A stretch of DNA of 64,000 nucleotides from Kutzneria sp. CA-103260 (GTDB lineage: Bacteria; Actinomycetota; Actinomycetes; Mycobacteriales; Pseudonocardiaceae), in assembly GCF_018263855.1 (NCBI RefSeq), contig NZ_CP073318.1:3844001-3908000 (forward strand). Reading direction: 5' to 3'. The notes below the pieces were generated by a model. It was not told the origin of the DNA, did not search any database, and saw nothing but the letters and a program-made list of their open reading frames with translations. Every line of letters starts with the position of its first letter. Positions within the stretch are counted from its first letter, which is position 1. Shown piece after piece: positions 1 to 7,769 of the stretch. A program made the position numbers and the translations under genes.

Positions 1-2
1 CG

Positions 3-125
3 CACCGTGGACTGCGCGGGTTGCGGCAGCGGCTGGCCCACTGGGACGGATGGGTCACCGGCGAAACCCGGCCGGACGGCGGTTTCCGGCTGCACGCGGA
101 ACTGCCGATGTGGAGTTGTCAGTGA
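3..125 (+). CDS. Sensor histidine kinase, C-terminal end only (partial)
   Basis: The window opens inside the last 40 codons of a gene, in frame with base 3 and ending with TGA at 123-125. The visible tail contains GLRGLRQRLAHW, the pattern of the G2 box that closes the ATP-binding (HATPase_c) domain in NarL/DesK-type sensor kinases, followed by a short strand-like tail. The next gene is a NarL-type response regulator 11 nt downstream, the usual order for a two-component pair, so it probably phosphorylates that partner. Only the end is present, so the sensor domain and signal are unknown. Confidence 0.7.
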   Translation, partial: HRGLRGLRQRLAHWDGWVTGETRPDGGFRLHAELPMWSCQ

Positions 126-136
126 GGAGCCTGGGG

Positions 137-787
137 ATGATCACCGTTGGAATCGCCGATGACGAGCCGCTGGTGCGGGCCGGCATCCGGGGCGTGCTGG
201 AGCAGGCGCCGGAGATCAGGGTCGTCGCCGAGGCGGGCAACGGCGCCGGGGCCGTCGAGCTGGTGCGGCGGCACCGGCCCCAGGTGCTGCTCGCCGACAT
301 CAAGATGCCCGGCATGGACGGTCTCGACGTCGCCGAGGCCGTGCCCGACATCGCGCCCGCCACCTCCGTCGTGCTGCTGACCGCGTGGGCCTCCGACGCC
401 CACATCCAGCGGGCCCTGCGCGCCGGCACCGCCGGCATCCTGCTCAAGACCGGCAATCCACGCGAACTCGTCGCCGCCGTCCACGCGGCGGCCGCCGGCG
501 ACGCGATGCTCTCCCCGGCCATCACCCGCCGGCTGCTCGACCGCGTCGTCGGTGTCGACTTCGAACCGCTGGAGCGGGCGCGCACCCTGGTGGACGGCCT
601 CACCGACCGAGAGCGGGAAGTCCTCGAACTCGTCGCCAAAGGCCTGGGCAACATGCAGATCGCGCGCCGCCTCTACCTCAGCGAGGGCGCGATCAAGGCG
701 CACGTCAGCCGGCTGCTGACCAAGCTGTCGTGCGCCAACCGCGTGCAGGCCGCCATCCTCGCCCACACCGCCCGACTCGCCGCGTGA
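137..787 (+). CDS. NarL/LuxR-family response regulator
   Basis: Cytoplasmic transcription factor of a two-component system, 216 aa. The receiver domain fills about residues 1-120, with the acidic pair D8/D9, the phospho-acceptor D54 in LLADIKMPGMDG, the switch Thr in VVLLTAW and the conserved Lys in ILLKTG. A LuxR-type helix-turn-helix occupies the last 65 residues (LTDREREVLELVAKGLGN, then the recognition helix SEGAIKAHVSRLL). I chose ATG 137 because GAGGAG at 124-129 lies 7 nt upstream; the longer frame back to base 50 runs through the kinase gene. It almost certainly works with the kinase that ends at 125. Its targets are not evident. Confidence 0.92.
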   Translation: MITVGIADDEPLVRAGIRGVLEQAPEIRVVAEAGNGAGAVELVRRHRPQVLLADIKMPGMDGLDVAEAVPDIAPATSVVLLTAWASDAHIQRALRAGTAGILLKTGNPRELVAAVHAAAAGDAMLSPAITRRLLDRVVGVDFEPLERARTLVDGLTDREREVLELVAKGLGNMQIARRLYLSEGAIKAHVSRLLTKLSCANRVQAAILAHTARLAA

Positions 788-802
788 GGCCCACGGACCG
801 GC

Positions 803-1546
803 TCATTTGAGCATCCACTGCTGATTGCTGCCGCCGTTGCAGGTCCACACCTCGGCGAGAGCGCCGTCGGCGACGGAACGGTCGGTCACGTCCAGGCACA
901 GTCCTGACTCGACACCGGTGATCGTGCCATCGGGGTGGCGGATCCACTGCTGGTTGGTCTGGCCGTTGCAGGGCCAGGCCACCACCTTCGTCCCGGGTCT
1001 CGTCCCCCGCCCGTAGACGTCCACGCACAGCGGCACACCGTCGAGCTTGATCGTGAACTGGCCGGACGAGGTGTGGGTCCAGGACTGAGTGACCCGCCCG
1101 TCGCACGGGTAGATCCGCAGTTGCCGGTCCGGCGAGGCCGGCACATCCAGACATTTGCCGGCGCCTGCCGCGAACAACTGTCTGCCGGTGGCTGTCGCGA
1201 CGGCGGGCCCCGACGCCGGTGGTGGCGCCTGGCGCGGAGGTCTTGTCGTAGTCGTGACCGCGGCCGGTGGTGCCGGCGAGTCCGCGGCGGAGCTCGACGG
1301 CGGCACCGGCGCCAGTGCCGCGTACGTGGTGTCCGGTGTGCTGGCCTCGACGACCCGCGACGTCGGAGTCAGCAAATGCCACTGCGTGGACGGCATCGGC
1401 TCGGCGACGGGGTTGGGCTGCGAGGTGTTGGTCGCCAAGAAGACCAGCACCGAGCACACCAGCGCACCGCCCGTCGCGGCCCATATCACCAAGGTGTCGA
1501 CACGCTGCCTGGTCTTGTGCCGCGCGTGATCTTCAAAGGGGTCCAT
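803..1546 (-). CDS. Membrane-anchored ricin-type beta-trefoil lectin protein
   Basis: A 247-aa protein with a short basic cytoplasmic start (HARHKTRQR), one hydrophobic segment at about residues 16-40, a Pro/Thr/Ser-rich linker to about residue 120, and a C-terminal ricin B-type carbohydrate-binding domain. That domain shows repeated QxW-type signatures (QSWTHT, NQQWIRH, NQQWMLK at the very end) and the CLDV/CVDVYG repeats of the beta-trefoil. It probably displays a sugar-binding module on the outer face of the membrane; no catalytic domain is attached. The reading frame extends to 1870, but ATG 1546 starts just ahead of the membrane segment and the upstream part looks non-coding. It converges on the response regulator, with 15 nt between stops. 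Confidence 0.8.
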   Translation of the reverse strand: MDPFEDHARHKTRQRVDTLVIWAATGGALVCSVLVFLATNTSQPNPVAEPMPSTQWHLLTPTSRVVEASTPDTTYAALAPVPPSSSAADSPAPPAAVTTTTRPPRQAPPPASGPAVATATGRQLFAAGAGKCLDVPASPDRQLRIYPCDGRVTQSWTHTSSGQFTIKLDGVPLCVDVYGRGTRPGTKVVAWPCNGQTNQQWIRHPDGTITGVESGLCLDVTDRSVADGALAEVWTCNGGSNQQWMLK

Positions 1547-2049
1547 AGCGCGGGCAGCGTACGCCTCCCATGCTCGCCCGGGGACACCGCCTCGACCGAG
1601 TTTTACGTTGCACCGCAAGGCAAGTCGTCGCATCTGCCGAGCGGGCGAGTCCGGCTGACCCATACAGGCGAGAAGAAGTCGGCCGTCCTGCCCGCCAACG
1701 GGACCGAATTTCGGATGTTCGCCAGTTTCGACAGCGATTCCCACGATGGCCCGCCGTGCGACTGTCCGCCGAGGTGAGTTGGCTCCACACCCGGTCGGCG
1801 TCGTCGCCACGACGTCACGGGTATCCGTCGACCGGCCGGGAATCCCGGCCGACGGGCTGGCGGCCAACAACCGATCGGCGGGTGTCGACCGGAGGGATCG
1901 TCGAACTCGACGATGACTCGTAAAGAGCGGTTAAACGCACCCCTACGTTCGTCGGTGTCGTAGGCGGCGTGGCGCGGGTTAGGTTCGGCGGACCTGCTCC
2001 CCAGGAGCGGGAACGACCACCCTGCAACGTTCCCGAAAGGATCCAAGCC
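1547..2049. other. Intergenic region with a short palindrome
   Basis: About 500 bases between two divergent genes (lectin on minus, trypsin-like protease on plus). Open frames cross it on both strands, but none has a plausible ribosome-binding site or a recognisable protein. It carries an inverted repeat ATCGTCGA-AC-TCGACGAT at 1897-1914, about 135 nt before the protease start, followed by an AT-richer patch (gtaaagagcggttaaac). The palindrome could be an operator for the protease or a small hairpin. No convincing -35/-10 pair was found. Confidence 0.45.
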
Positions 2050-2751
2050 ATGCTCAAGTCCGCCACCGTCCTCGTCGGCGCGGTGCTCGCCGCCGGGCTG
2101 ATCGCGGCCCCGGCCGCCCAGGCATCGGGCACCGCCCACCCGAACATCATCGGCGGCAGCACCGCGTCGAACGCGCCCTGGGGGGCGCAGATCTACTGGG
2201 ACAGCCAGGGTTTCGAGTGCTCGGGCACGATCATCGCGGCGCAGTGGGTGCTCACCGCTCAGCACTGCCTGGCCAGCAGCGGCGGCATGTCCGTCCGGGT
2301 CGGCAGCCTGAACCTGGGCGAGGGTACGCAGGCCACCGTGGACCGCACCGAGACCGCCCCGAACGGCGACCTTCTGCTGCTGCACCTGGCCAACGCCGTG
2401 GACGCCACGTACATCACGCTGGGCAGCGCCGACCCGGCCGTCGGTGACACCAACCAGATCTACGGCTGGGGCCGCACCCAGGGCTCCAACCCGCCGTCGC
2501 CGGTGCTCAAGACGGCCAACGTCCAGGTGACCGGCACGTCGACGGACGCCTTCAACGGCCCGGCGATCGCAAGCAAGGGCGTGGACGGCTCCGCGTGGCA
2601 CGGGGACTCCGGCGGCCCGGAGATCGCCGGCGGCGTGCAGGTCGGCGTTTGCTCCACCGGGGAGAACAGCGGTTCCGACGTCAACGGCACCCAGAACTAC
2701 GCCAGCGTCGCGAACAGCCGGGACTGGATCCAGCAGACCGCGGGAGTCTGA
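2050..2751 (+). CDS. Secreted trypsin-like serine protease (S1 family)
   Basis: A 233-aa exported protease. Residues 1-25 form a Sec signal peptide ending AAQAS. A short propeptide precedes the mature N-terminus motif IIGG at residues 33-36, the usual activation site of chymotrypsin-fold enzymes. The catalytic triad is visible: H72 in TAQHC, an Asp in NGDLLLL and the nucleophile Ser in HGDSGGP. C57 and C73 give the disulfide bracketing the His. The chain matches a minimal S1A catalytic domain with no extra module. ATG 2050 was chosen because the frame upstream to 1969 lacks a signal peptide start; a purine-rich stretch (gaaagg) lies about 10 nt upstream. A strong hairpin follows the stop. Confidence 0.92.
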   Translation: MLKSATVLVGAVLAAGLIAAPAAQASGTAHPNIIGGSTASNAPWGAQIYWDSQGFECSGTIIAAQWVLTAQHCLASSGGMSVRVGSLNLGEGTQATVDRTETAPNGDLLLLHLANAVDATYITLGSADPAVGDTNQIYGWGRTQGSNPPSPVLKTANVQVTGTSTDAFNGPAIASKGVDGSAWHGDSGGPEIAGGVQVGVCSTGENSGSDVNGTQNYASVANSRDWIQQTAGV

Positions 2752-2768
2752 GTTTCCCCGTTGAGTGC

Positions 2769-2811
2769 GACGGAACTCCCGGTGGATCGCGGTTCCACCG
2801 GGAGTTCCGTC
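2769..2811. terminator. Bidirectional terminator hairpin, 18-bp perfect stem
   Basis: Perfect inverted repeat: arms 2769-2786 and 2794-2811, 18 bp each, with a 7-nt loop at 2787-2793. It lies in the 63-nt gap between two convergent genes (protease stop at 2751, antiporter stop at 2815), so it probably ends transcripts from both sides. There is no long T-run, which is normal for terminators in very GC-rich actinomycetes. Confidence 0.85.
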
Positions 2812-2814
2812 ACG

Positions 2815-4089
2815 TCACAGCTGTTGTGGGGCGGACTTGCGTTCGCTCGTCAGGAGCCGCGTCACCGGCCGAGCCCCCAGGCCGTGCACCAGCACACTCC
2901 CGAGTACGCAGGTGACGGTGATGACCAGGATCGTGTCGGCGGTCGATCCCTCGGCCAGCCGGTTGAACGCCAGCAGCCCGAACACGATCGACGTGGTTCC
3001 CCGTGGCCCGAGCGCGCCGACGAGCAAACGCTCCCGCGTGGAGAACCGCGAGCCCAGGAGGGCGAGGAGCACGGGCCCCAGCCGGACCACGGTGAGCGCC
3101 ACCGCGCAGAACAGCAGCACCTGCCACGGGACGCCGATCGCGACCGTGAGCACGGCCGCGATGCCCATCATGAACCACATGATCATGGTCAGCACCGAGG
3201 TGGCGTCCTCCAGCAGGCGGAAATCCTCGCTCAGGGCCCGTGTGCGGTCCACCCCGGGGCCGGCCGGCACGGTCCGGAGGTGGCGCGCCTTGACCAGCCG
3301 GTGGACGTAGCGGAAGGCGGTGCCGCAGACGAAGGAGGCGACGAAGCCGTTGCCGTCGATGGCGACGGTCACGGTGTAGGTCAGCAGCGGGGCCAGCAGA
3401 ATGGCGACACGGCCGGACTGTTCGGTCATCCAGCCGGCGAGGTGTGCGCGGTTCATGAGCAGCGCCAGAGCGGTTCCGAGCACCACGCCGACGATGAGGG
3501 CCTTGAGGGCGAACGGCACGGCGGTGCCCAGGGCGTCCAGCGGCGTGCGTTCCTGGTTGTGGTCTCCGGCCAGGATCAGCGCGAAGAGGAAGAGCGGGGA
3601 GACGATGCCGTCGTTGTAGCCGCTCTCCACGTTGAGCACGTTGCGCACGTGAGTGGGTAGCCCACGGTCGCGGACCAGGCGTTCAGCCGGGGCGAAGTCG
3701 GTGGGCACCACGACACCGGCGATCAGCAGCAGCACCGGCCAGGGCAGGTCGGGGAAGAGCAGCCAGCCGAACGCCATGGCCAGCGCCAGGCTCAGTGGCA
3801 GCGCCAGCAGCAGCACCCGGGCGACCAGCCCCGGCGAGCCGCCCCACAGTCGCCCGCCGCGGACCTCGGTGGCGTCGGTGAACAGCAGCACGGCGAGGAT
3901 GATCTCCGCGGCCTGCTGCACGGCTTCGGTGTTGAGCAGGGCGGCGATGGAGTTCTCGTTGATCAGGCCGACGACCACGCCGGCCAGCACCATGACCACG
4001 GGGGCGCCGAGGTTCCACCGGTCCGAGAGTGCCGCTGTCAGCGATCGGACCGTGAGGGCGACGGCGATCGCGAGAAACAAGGAGTTCAT
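2815..4089 (-). CDS. Cation:proton antiporter (CPA1-type)
   Basis: A 424-aa polytopic membrane protein with about 12 hydrophobic segments spread over its length. It fits the monovalent cation/proton antiporter fold: an N-terminal helix start MNSLFLAIAVALTVRSL, paired charged motifs in membrane segments (LLFTDATEV near residue 75, GVVVPTDFAPAERLV near residue 125, which includes the membrane Asp typical of CPA exchangers) and the NVESGYNDGIVSPLFLF motif characteristic of NhaP-like proteins. It would exchange Na+ or K+ for H+ across the plasma membrane. It appears monocistronic. ATG 4089 is the first start and directly precedes the first membrane helix. Which cation it carries cannot be told from sequence. 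Confidence 0.88.
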   Translation of the reverse strand: MNSLFLAIAVALTVRSLTAALSDRWNLGAPVVMVLAGVVVGLINENSIAALLNTEAVQQAAEIILAVLLFTDATEVRGGRLWGGSPGLVARVLLLALPLSLALAMAFGWLLFPDLPWPVLLLIAGVVVPTDFAPAERLVRDRGLPTHVRNVLNVESGYNDGIVSPLFLFALILAGDHNQERTPLDALGTAVPFALKALIVGVVLGTALALLMNRAHLAGWMTEQSGRVAILLAPLLTYTVTVAIDGNGFVASFVCGTAFRYVHRLVKARHLRTVPAGPGVDRTRALSEDFRLLEDATSVLTMIMWFMMGIAAVLTVAIGVPWQVLLFCAVALTVVRLGPVLLALLGSRFSTRERLLVGALGPRGTTSIVFGLLAFNRLAEGSTADTILVITVTCVLGSVLVHGLGARPVTRLLTSERKSAPQQL

Positions 4090-4215
4090 TCGACCGGTGC
4101 TCGTTTTCGTGGACGGGGCGTGGCTGATCAGCGGCGATCATAAACGAAGCCGCGCTGACCAGGCGCGATGTCCACATCGGAGCAGGTGAGCCGCGTCGCC
4201 GGCATCGGTGCCGGC

Positions 4216-4257
4216 CGGTCTGGACCGCGCTCTCGGCCGAGAACGCAGTCCAGACCG
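4216..4257 (-). terminator. Hairpin terminator downstream of the sedolisin gene
   Basis: Inverted repeat with arms 4216-4229 and 4244-4257 (14 bp, one mismatch: CCGGTCTGGACCGCG side against CGCAGTCCAGACCG) and a 14-nt loop. It lies immediately beyond the stop of the minus-strand sedolisin gene at 4262 and upstream of the antiporter start, so its likely role is to end sedolisin transcription. Confidence 0.7.
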
Positions 4258-4261
4258 AGGA

Positions 4262-5875
4262 TCAGCCCTTGAGCGCGGCGGCCAGGCCGGCCGCGTTGTA
4301 GCTGCCCCAACCGGTGACCTGGTCGTAGCCGGTGCCGGCCGAGAACGTGCCGTTGCTGCCCGAGGTCACGTCCTGGAACGCCGACCCGTAGTTGGCCCCG
4401 TTGCCGACCTGGTAGAGCGCCTGGTTCACGGCGCCGAGCTTGCCGCCGGACTGCGCGTCGTACAGCGCGGCGAACCCGGCCCACATCGGCGCGGCACAGC
4501 TGGTGCCGCCGTAGACCTGCCACGAGCCGGCCGAGTAGATCGCGTAGCCGCTGCTCGGGTCGGCGTCCGAGGACACGTCGGGCACGGTCCGCATGCTGTT
4601 GCCGGTCTGCCAGCTCGGCGCCTGGAACACGGTGGAGGTGCCGCCGCCGGAGCCGTTCCAGGCGGTCTCCGAGCCGTAGCTGGTGCCGTCGACGGACAGC
4701 GTGGTGCCGCCGACGCCGGTCACGTTCGGGTCGGAGGCGGGGTAGTCCACGGCGTCCACGCCGGAACCGGTCTGGCTGCGCGTGCAGTCGGCCGACCCGT
4801 CGTCACCGGAGGCCGAGAAGAAGCTGATGCCTTCGGCCGCGCCCTGGGCGAGCGCGTTGCTGGTGCTGGTCATCGCCGAAGGGGTGGTGTCCTGCTCGCA
4901 GGAGCCCCACGAGATGGACACGACCGAGACCTGGTTGTCGGTGGCGATCTGGTTGGCCATGTCGATCTCGCCCTGGTCCGAGTTCGGCGCCTCGTAGACG
5001 AACGTGGCCGCGGCCGGCGCGATCGCCTGCACGATCTCGATGTCCAGTTCGACCTCGCCCTGGCCGTCGCCGGGGCTGGCGTCGTAGTTCGCCCCGTCCA
5101 CCGAGACCGTCTGCGGCGCCGAGGAGTTCAACCCGTACTGGCTGTCGTAGCCGGCGATGTTGGACTGCTGGTAGCCGTCGAATTCCCACAACGCCACCGA
5201 CTGGCCAGACCCGGTGCCCAGCGAACCGGTGTTGTAGGCGCCACGGAGTTCGGCGGGCCCGTATCCGGAGGGATCCGCGGTCGCGTGCGAGGTGGAGTGC
5301 TTGTGCATGACAGCGTGGTTGTCCAGGCCGATGACGCCCTGCACCACGGCGGCCACATCATGAGGCAGTTGTGGCGCCGTGTCGTTGGCGTAGAACGTCC
5401 GCTTCTGGACGGGGTCCCGGTACAGGCCGATCGAGGTGCTGAAGGTGTGCTGCAGTTGGGCCGCGGTGCCGCTGGCGGTGACGACCTGGCGGTTGCCGCT
5501 GACCGAGTTGACGCTCAATCCGTTGGCCCGCAGGAAGTTCGACACCGTGCGCACGTCGGACTCGGTCGGGCCGAACCGCGCGGTGAACTGCGCCGGCGTC
5601 AGGTAGTGGTGGTAGTTCGCGGAACGCCGGTTCCCGACATCGGCGAGGAATCTGGTCAATTCGTCGGTGTGGTGCAGCTTCAACGCCACCGAGACCGACA
5701 GCTTCCGCTCGGTGTCGAGGGCGCCTACGCGCGGACTGTGCGCCACCGCCGACAGGGTGCTGCCGGGGATGGCGACCAGCGACGAGGCGGCCGTGGCGGT
5801 GCCGGCCAGTGCGACCGCGGTGAGCAGTGGCAGTGGCACCGTGGCCAGAATCAGGGCACGGGAGCGCAGGGTCAT
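4262..5875 (-). CDS. Secreted sedolisin/kumamolisin-type serine-carboxyl peptidase (S53)
   Basis: A 537-aa exported protease. A signal peptide covers about residues 1-30 and is followed by a pro-kumamolisin activation domain to about residue 200 (ELTRFLADVGN, LTPAQFTARFGP). The catalytic S53 domain has the Glu and Asp of the triad in GEVELDIEIVQ, the oxyanion Asp in FSASGDDGS and the nucleophile Ser in YGGTSCAAPMWAG. The C-terminal TGYDQVTGWGSYN is the calcium-binding end typical of sedolisins. These enzymes are acid-active endopeptidases that mature by cutting off their own prodomain. The gene stands alone between two gaps and is followed by a hairpin. A start at 5875 gives a clean signal peptide. 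Confidence 0.93.
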   Translation of the reverse strand: MTLRSRALILATVPLPLLTAVALAGTATAASSLVAIPGSTLSAVAHSPRVGALDTERKLSVSVALKLHHTDELTRFLADVGNRRSANYHHYLTPAQFTARFGPTESDVRTVSNFLRANGLSVNSVSGNRQVVTASGTAAQLQHTFSTSIGLYRDPVQKRTFYANDTAPQLPHDVAAVVQGVIGLDNHAVMHKHSTSHATADPSGYGPAELRGAYNTGSLGTGSGQSVALWEFDGYQQSNIAGYDSQYGLNSSAPQTVSVDGANYDASPGDGQGEVELDIEIVQAIAPAAATFVYEAPNSDQGEIDMANQIATDNQVSVVSISWGSCEQDTTPSAMTSTSNALAQGAAEGISFFSASGDDGSADCTRSQTGSGVDAVDYPASDPNVTGVGGTTLSVDGTSYGSETAWNGSGGGTSTVFQAPSWQTGNSMRTVPDVSSDADPSSGYAIYSAGSWQVYGGTSCAAPMWAGFAALYDAQSGGKLGAVNQALYQVGNGANYGSAFQDVTSGSNGTFSAGTGYDQVTGWGSYNAAGLAAALKG

Positions 5876-6102
5876 CGACTAACTCCTTGGTGCAGAGCAG
5901 GGATCATGCCCAAGCAGTTGCCGACGGTAGAGGATGGCGGCCGGACCGCGGCACCTACGTTCGTCCGGTCTACGCGGGCCCGCGGTGTGAACGGAGCTCA
6001 GCTCCCGACGGGCTCTCAGGTTCGGAGGTTGACGATGAAAACCCGTCGAACCGTTGGCATCGCGACAAAAACCGCGAACGTGACGAGCCGGTCGGTGCGA
6101 CC

Positions 6103-6960
6103 TCAGGCCGGTTGGAGGACGAAGTCGTAGCGCGCCTCGACCCATGGCACGTCCGACACGCCGCCGTCCGGCGTGGGGCCGGGTTCCCGCGGCTCGAACG
6201 CCACCACGAGCTCTTCCTTGGTGCCGAACACGACGTCGCTGTCCAGGTACTGGGCGCCCTGCTCGAACAGGTGGGTGATCAGTGGCTGGTAGCCGTCGAC
6301 GTTCAGCAGGAAGTGCACGTGGGCGGGCCGGAAGTGGCTGATCTCCGTCTGCCGGATCAGGTCGCCGACCGGGCCGTCCATCGGGATCGAGTAGCCCTTC
6401 GGCGCGATCGTGCGCAGGCAGTACGAGCCGTCCGCGCGGGTGGTGTACTTGGCCCGCAGCCGCGCCTCGTCGACCTCCAACTGCGACTCGTAGTTGCCGT
6501 CGGCGTCGGCCTGCCACACGTCCAGCACCGCGCCGCCGACCGGTGTGCCGTCCAGCGAGCGCACGATTCCGCTGAGGTAGAGCGGAATCCCGGGCACGCC
6601 GTCGGACATGTCGCCACCAAAGGCCAGTTCGGGCGAGCCGTCGATGTGGAACGGTCCGAGCACGGTGGCCGGCGTGGCGGCCTCGTCGAAGCGGCGGTTC
6701 ATCTGCACCACGAGCATGCTCAGCCCGAGCACGTCGGAGGTGAGGATGAATTCCTCCCGCTTCTCGTCGCTGATCTGGCCCGTCGCGGTCAGCCACTGGA
6801 TGGCCGCCATCCACTCGTCCTCGGTCAGCCGCACCTCACGGGCGAACGCGTGCAGGTGCCGCACCAGCGCGGTGAGCAGCTCGCGGGTGCGCGGATCCCG
6901 GGCGGTCGCCCAGCGCCGCGCCGCCAGCTCGGTGATGTTGTCCTCGGTCACCAGCTCCAT
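6103..6960 (-). CDS. Intradiol ring-cleavage dioxygenase (catechol/hydroxyquinol 1,2-dioxygenase-like)
   Basis: A 285-aa cytoplasmic non-haem Fe(III) enzyme that would open a catechol-type ring between the two hydroxyls. It has the N-terminal helical dimerisation domain of catechol 1,2-dioxygenases (about residues 1-105), then the beta-sandwich catalytic domain beginning VLGPFHIDG. Expected iron ligands are visible: Tyr in GNYESQ, Tyr in KGYSIPMDGP and the two His in RPAHVHF and LITHLFE. ATG 6960 has GGAGG 5 nt upstream; an alternative ATG at 6972 overlaps the preceding stop. It is the last gene of the amidohydrolase/CoA-transferase operon. Substrate (catechol, hydroxyquinol or a substituted form) is not decided by the sequence. 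Confidence 0.88.
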   Translation of the reverse strand: MELVTEDNITELAARRWATARDPRTRELLTALVRHLHAFAREVRLTEDEWMAAIQWLTATGQISDEKREEFILTSDVLGLSMLVVQMNRRFDEAATPATVLGPFHIDGSPELAFGGDMSDGVPGIPLYLSGIVRSLDGTPVGGAVLDVWQADADGNYESQLEVDEARLRAKYTTRADGSYCLRTIAPKGYSIPMDGPVGDLIRQTEISHFRPAHVHFLLNVDGYQPLITHLFEQGAQYLDSDVVFGTKEELVVAFEPREPGPTPDGGVSDVPWVEARYDFVLQPA

Positions 6961-6971
6961 GGCTGCCTCCA

Positions 6972-7769
6972 TCAGGATTGGTACGGCTCCGGCGGCACCG
7001 ACCGGTTGTTCAGGTCCACCGACAGGAAGATGTCGTTGCCGACCGGGCGTCGCAGCTCCTCGGCCAGCTGCCCGATCAGCCCGGCGGTGCGGGCCAGCAA
7101 AGCGAAGCCCCGCAACAGCTCCAGCGGCAGTCCGAGGTCGGCCAGCGCCGCGCCGCAGACCCCGGCGCCGTTGAGCGGCAAGGTGCGGCCCAGCACCTCC
7201 GGGTGCACGCGACCGATTGCCGCGAACAGCGACAGGTGCGGGCCGAACAGGTTCTCCTCGGCGGCGATCCGCATCAGCCGGGGCGTGCGCGGGTCGCCGT
7301 CCTTGTGCACGTGGTGACCCAGGCCCGGGATGAACTGGCCGGCGGCGCGCCGTTCCCGAACCGTGGCCAACGCCAGCGCGTCCCACCCGGACTCGTCGAC
7401 CGGAAGCTCCACCGTGGACAGCACGTCGTGCAGGAACCGGCCGCAGTCCTCGGTGACGCCGAGGAAACGCGAGCCGCCGCCGAGCAGTCCGGCGGCCAGC
7501 GCACCCTGCACCGAGTCCGGGGCGGACAGGTAGGTCAGCCTCGTGACGATCGCCGTCGGAGTGAAGCCGTGGTCGGCCAGCGCCGCCAGCACGGCCTCGA
7601 ACACCCGGGTCTCGCCAGGGGTGGGCCGGCGCTGGGTCGCCAGCCAGAACGCCAGCTCCCCGAACCCGACGTTGCCCATCACATCCTCGGCGAGATCCTT
7701 GCCCAGCAAGGTGATCGTGTCTTTGGTCGACGCGCCGAGCGCCGTCTCGTACACCGGCCGGTCAGACAC
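6972..7769 (-). CDS. Citryl-CoA lyase / citrate-synthase-fold protein
   Basis: A 265-aa protein of the citrate synthase superfamily, short enough to be the stand-alone C-terminal type (citryl-CoA lyase). Family features include the N-terminal TKDTITLLGKDL, the glycine-rich GALAAGLLGGGSRFLG and the GLGHHVHKDGDPRTPRL stretch with its active-site histidines. Such proteins make or break a C-C bond in citryl-CoA-type thioesters. It starts with GTG at 7769, overlapping the CoA-transferase gene by 8 nt, and ends 11 nt before the dioxygenase start. With the neighbouring CoA-transferase it may handle a CoA thioester made from a ring-derived acid. The actual substrate is unknown. Confidence 0.75.
   Translation of the reverse strand: MSDRPVYETALGASTKDTITLLGKDLAEDVMGNVGFGELAFWLATQRRPTPGETRVFEAVLAALADHGFTPTAIVTRLTYLSAPDSVQGALAAGLLGGGSRFLGVTEDCGRFLHDVLSTVELPVDESGWDALALATVRERRAAGQFIPGLGHHVHKDGDPRTPRLMRIAAEENLFGPHLSLFAAIGRVHPEVLGRTLPLNGAGVCGAALADLGLPLELLRGFALLARTAGLIGQLAEELRRPVGNDIFLSVDLNNRSVPPEPYQS

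Noticed and set aside
1570-1923. A 117-codon plus frame in the 1.5-2.0 kb gap
   Set aside because: Arg-rich, no recognised family and no ribosome-binding site; treated as non-coding.
4208-6130. A plus-strand open frame of 640 codons opposite the sedolisin gene
   Set aside because: The minus-strand sedolisin has a signal peptide and all catalytic motifs; the plus frame has typical shadow composition and no ribosome-binding site.
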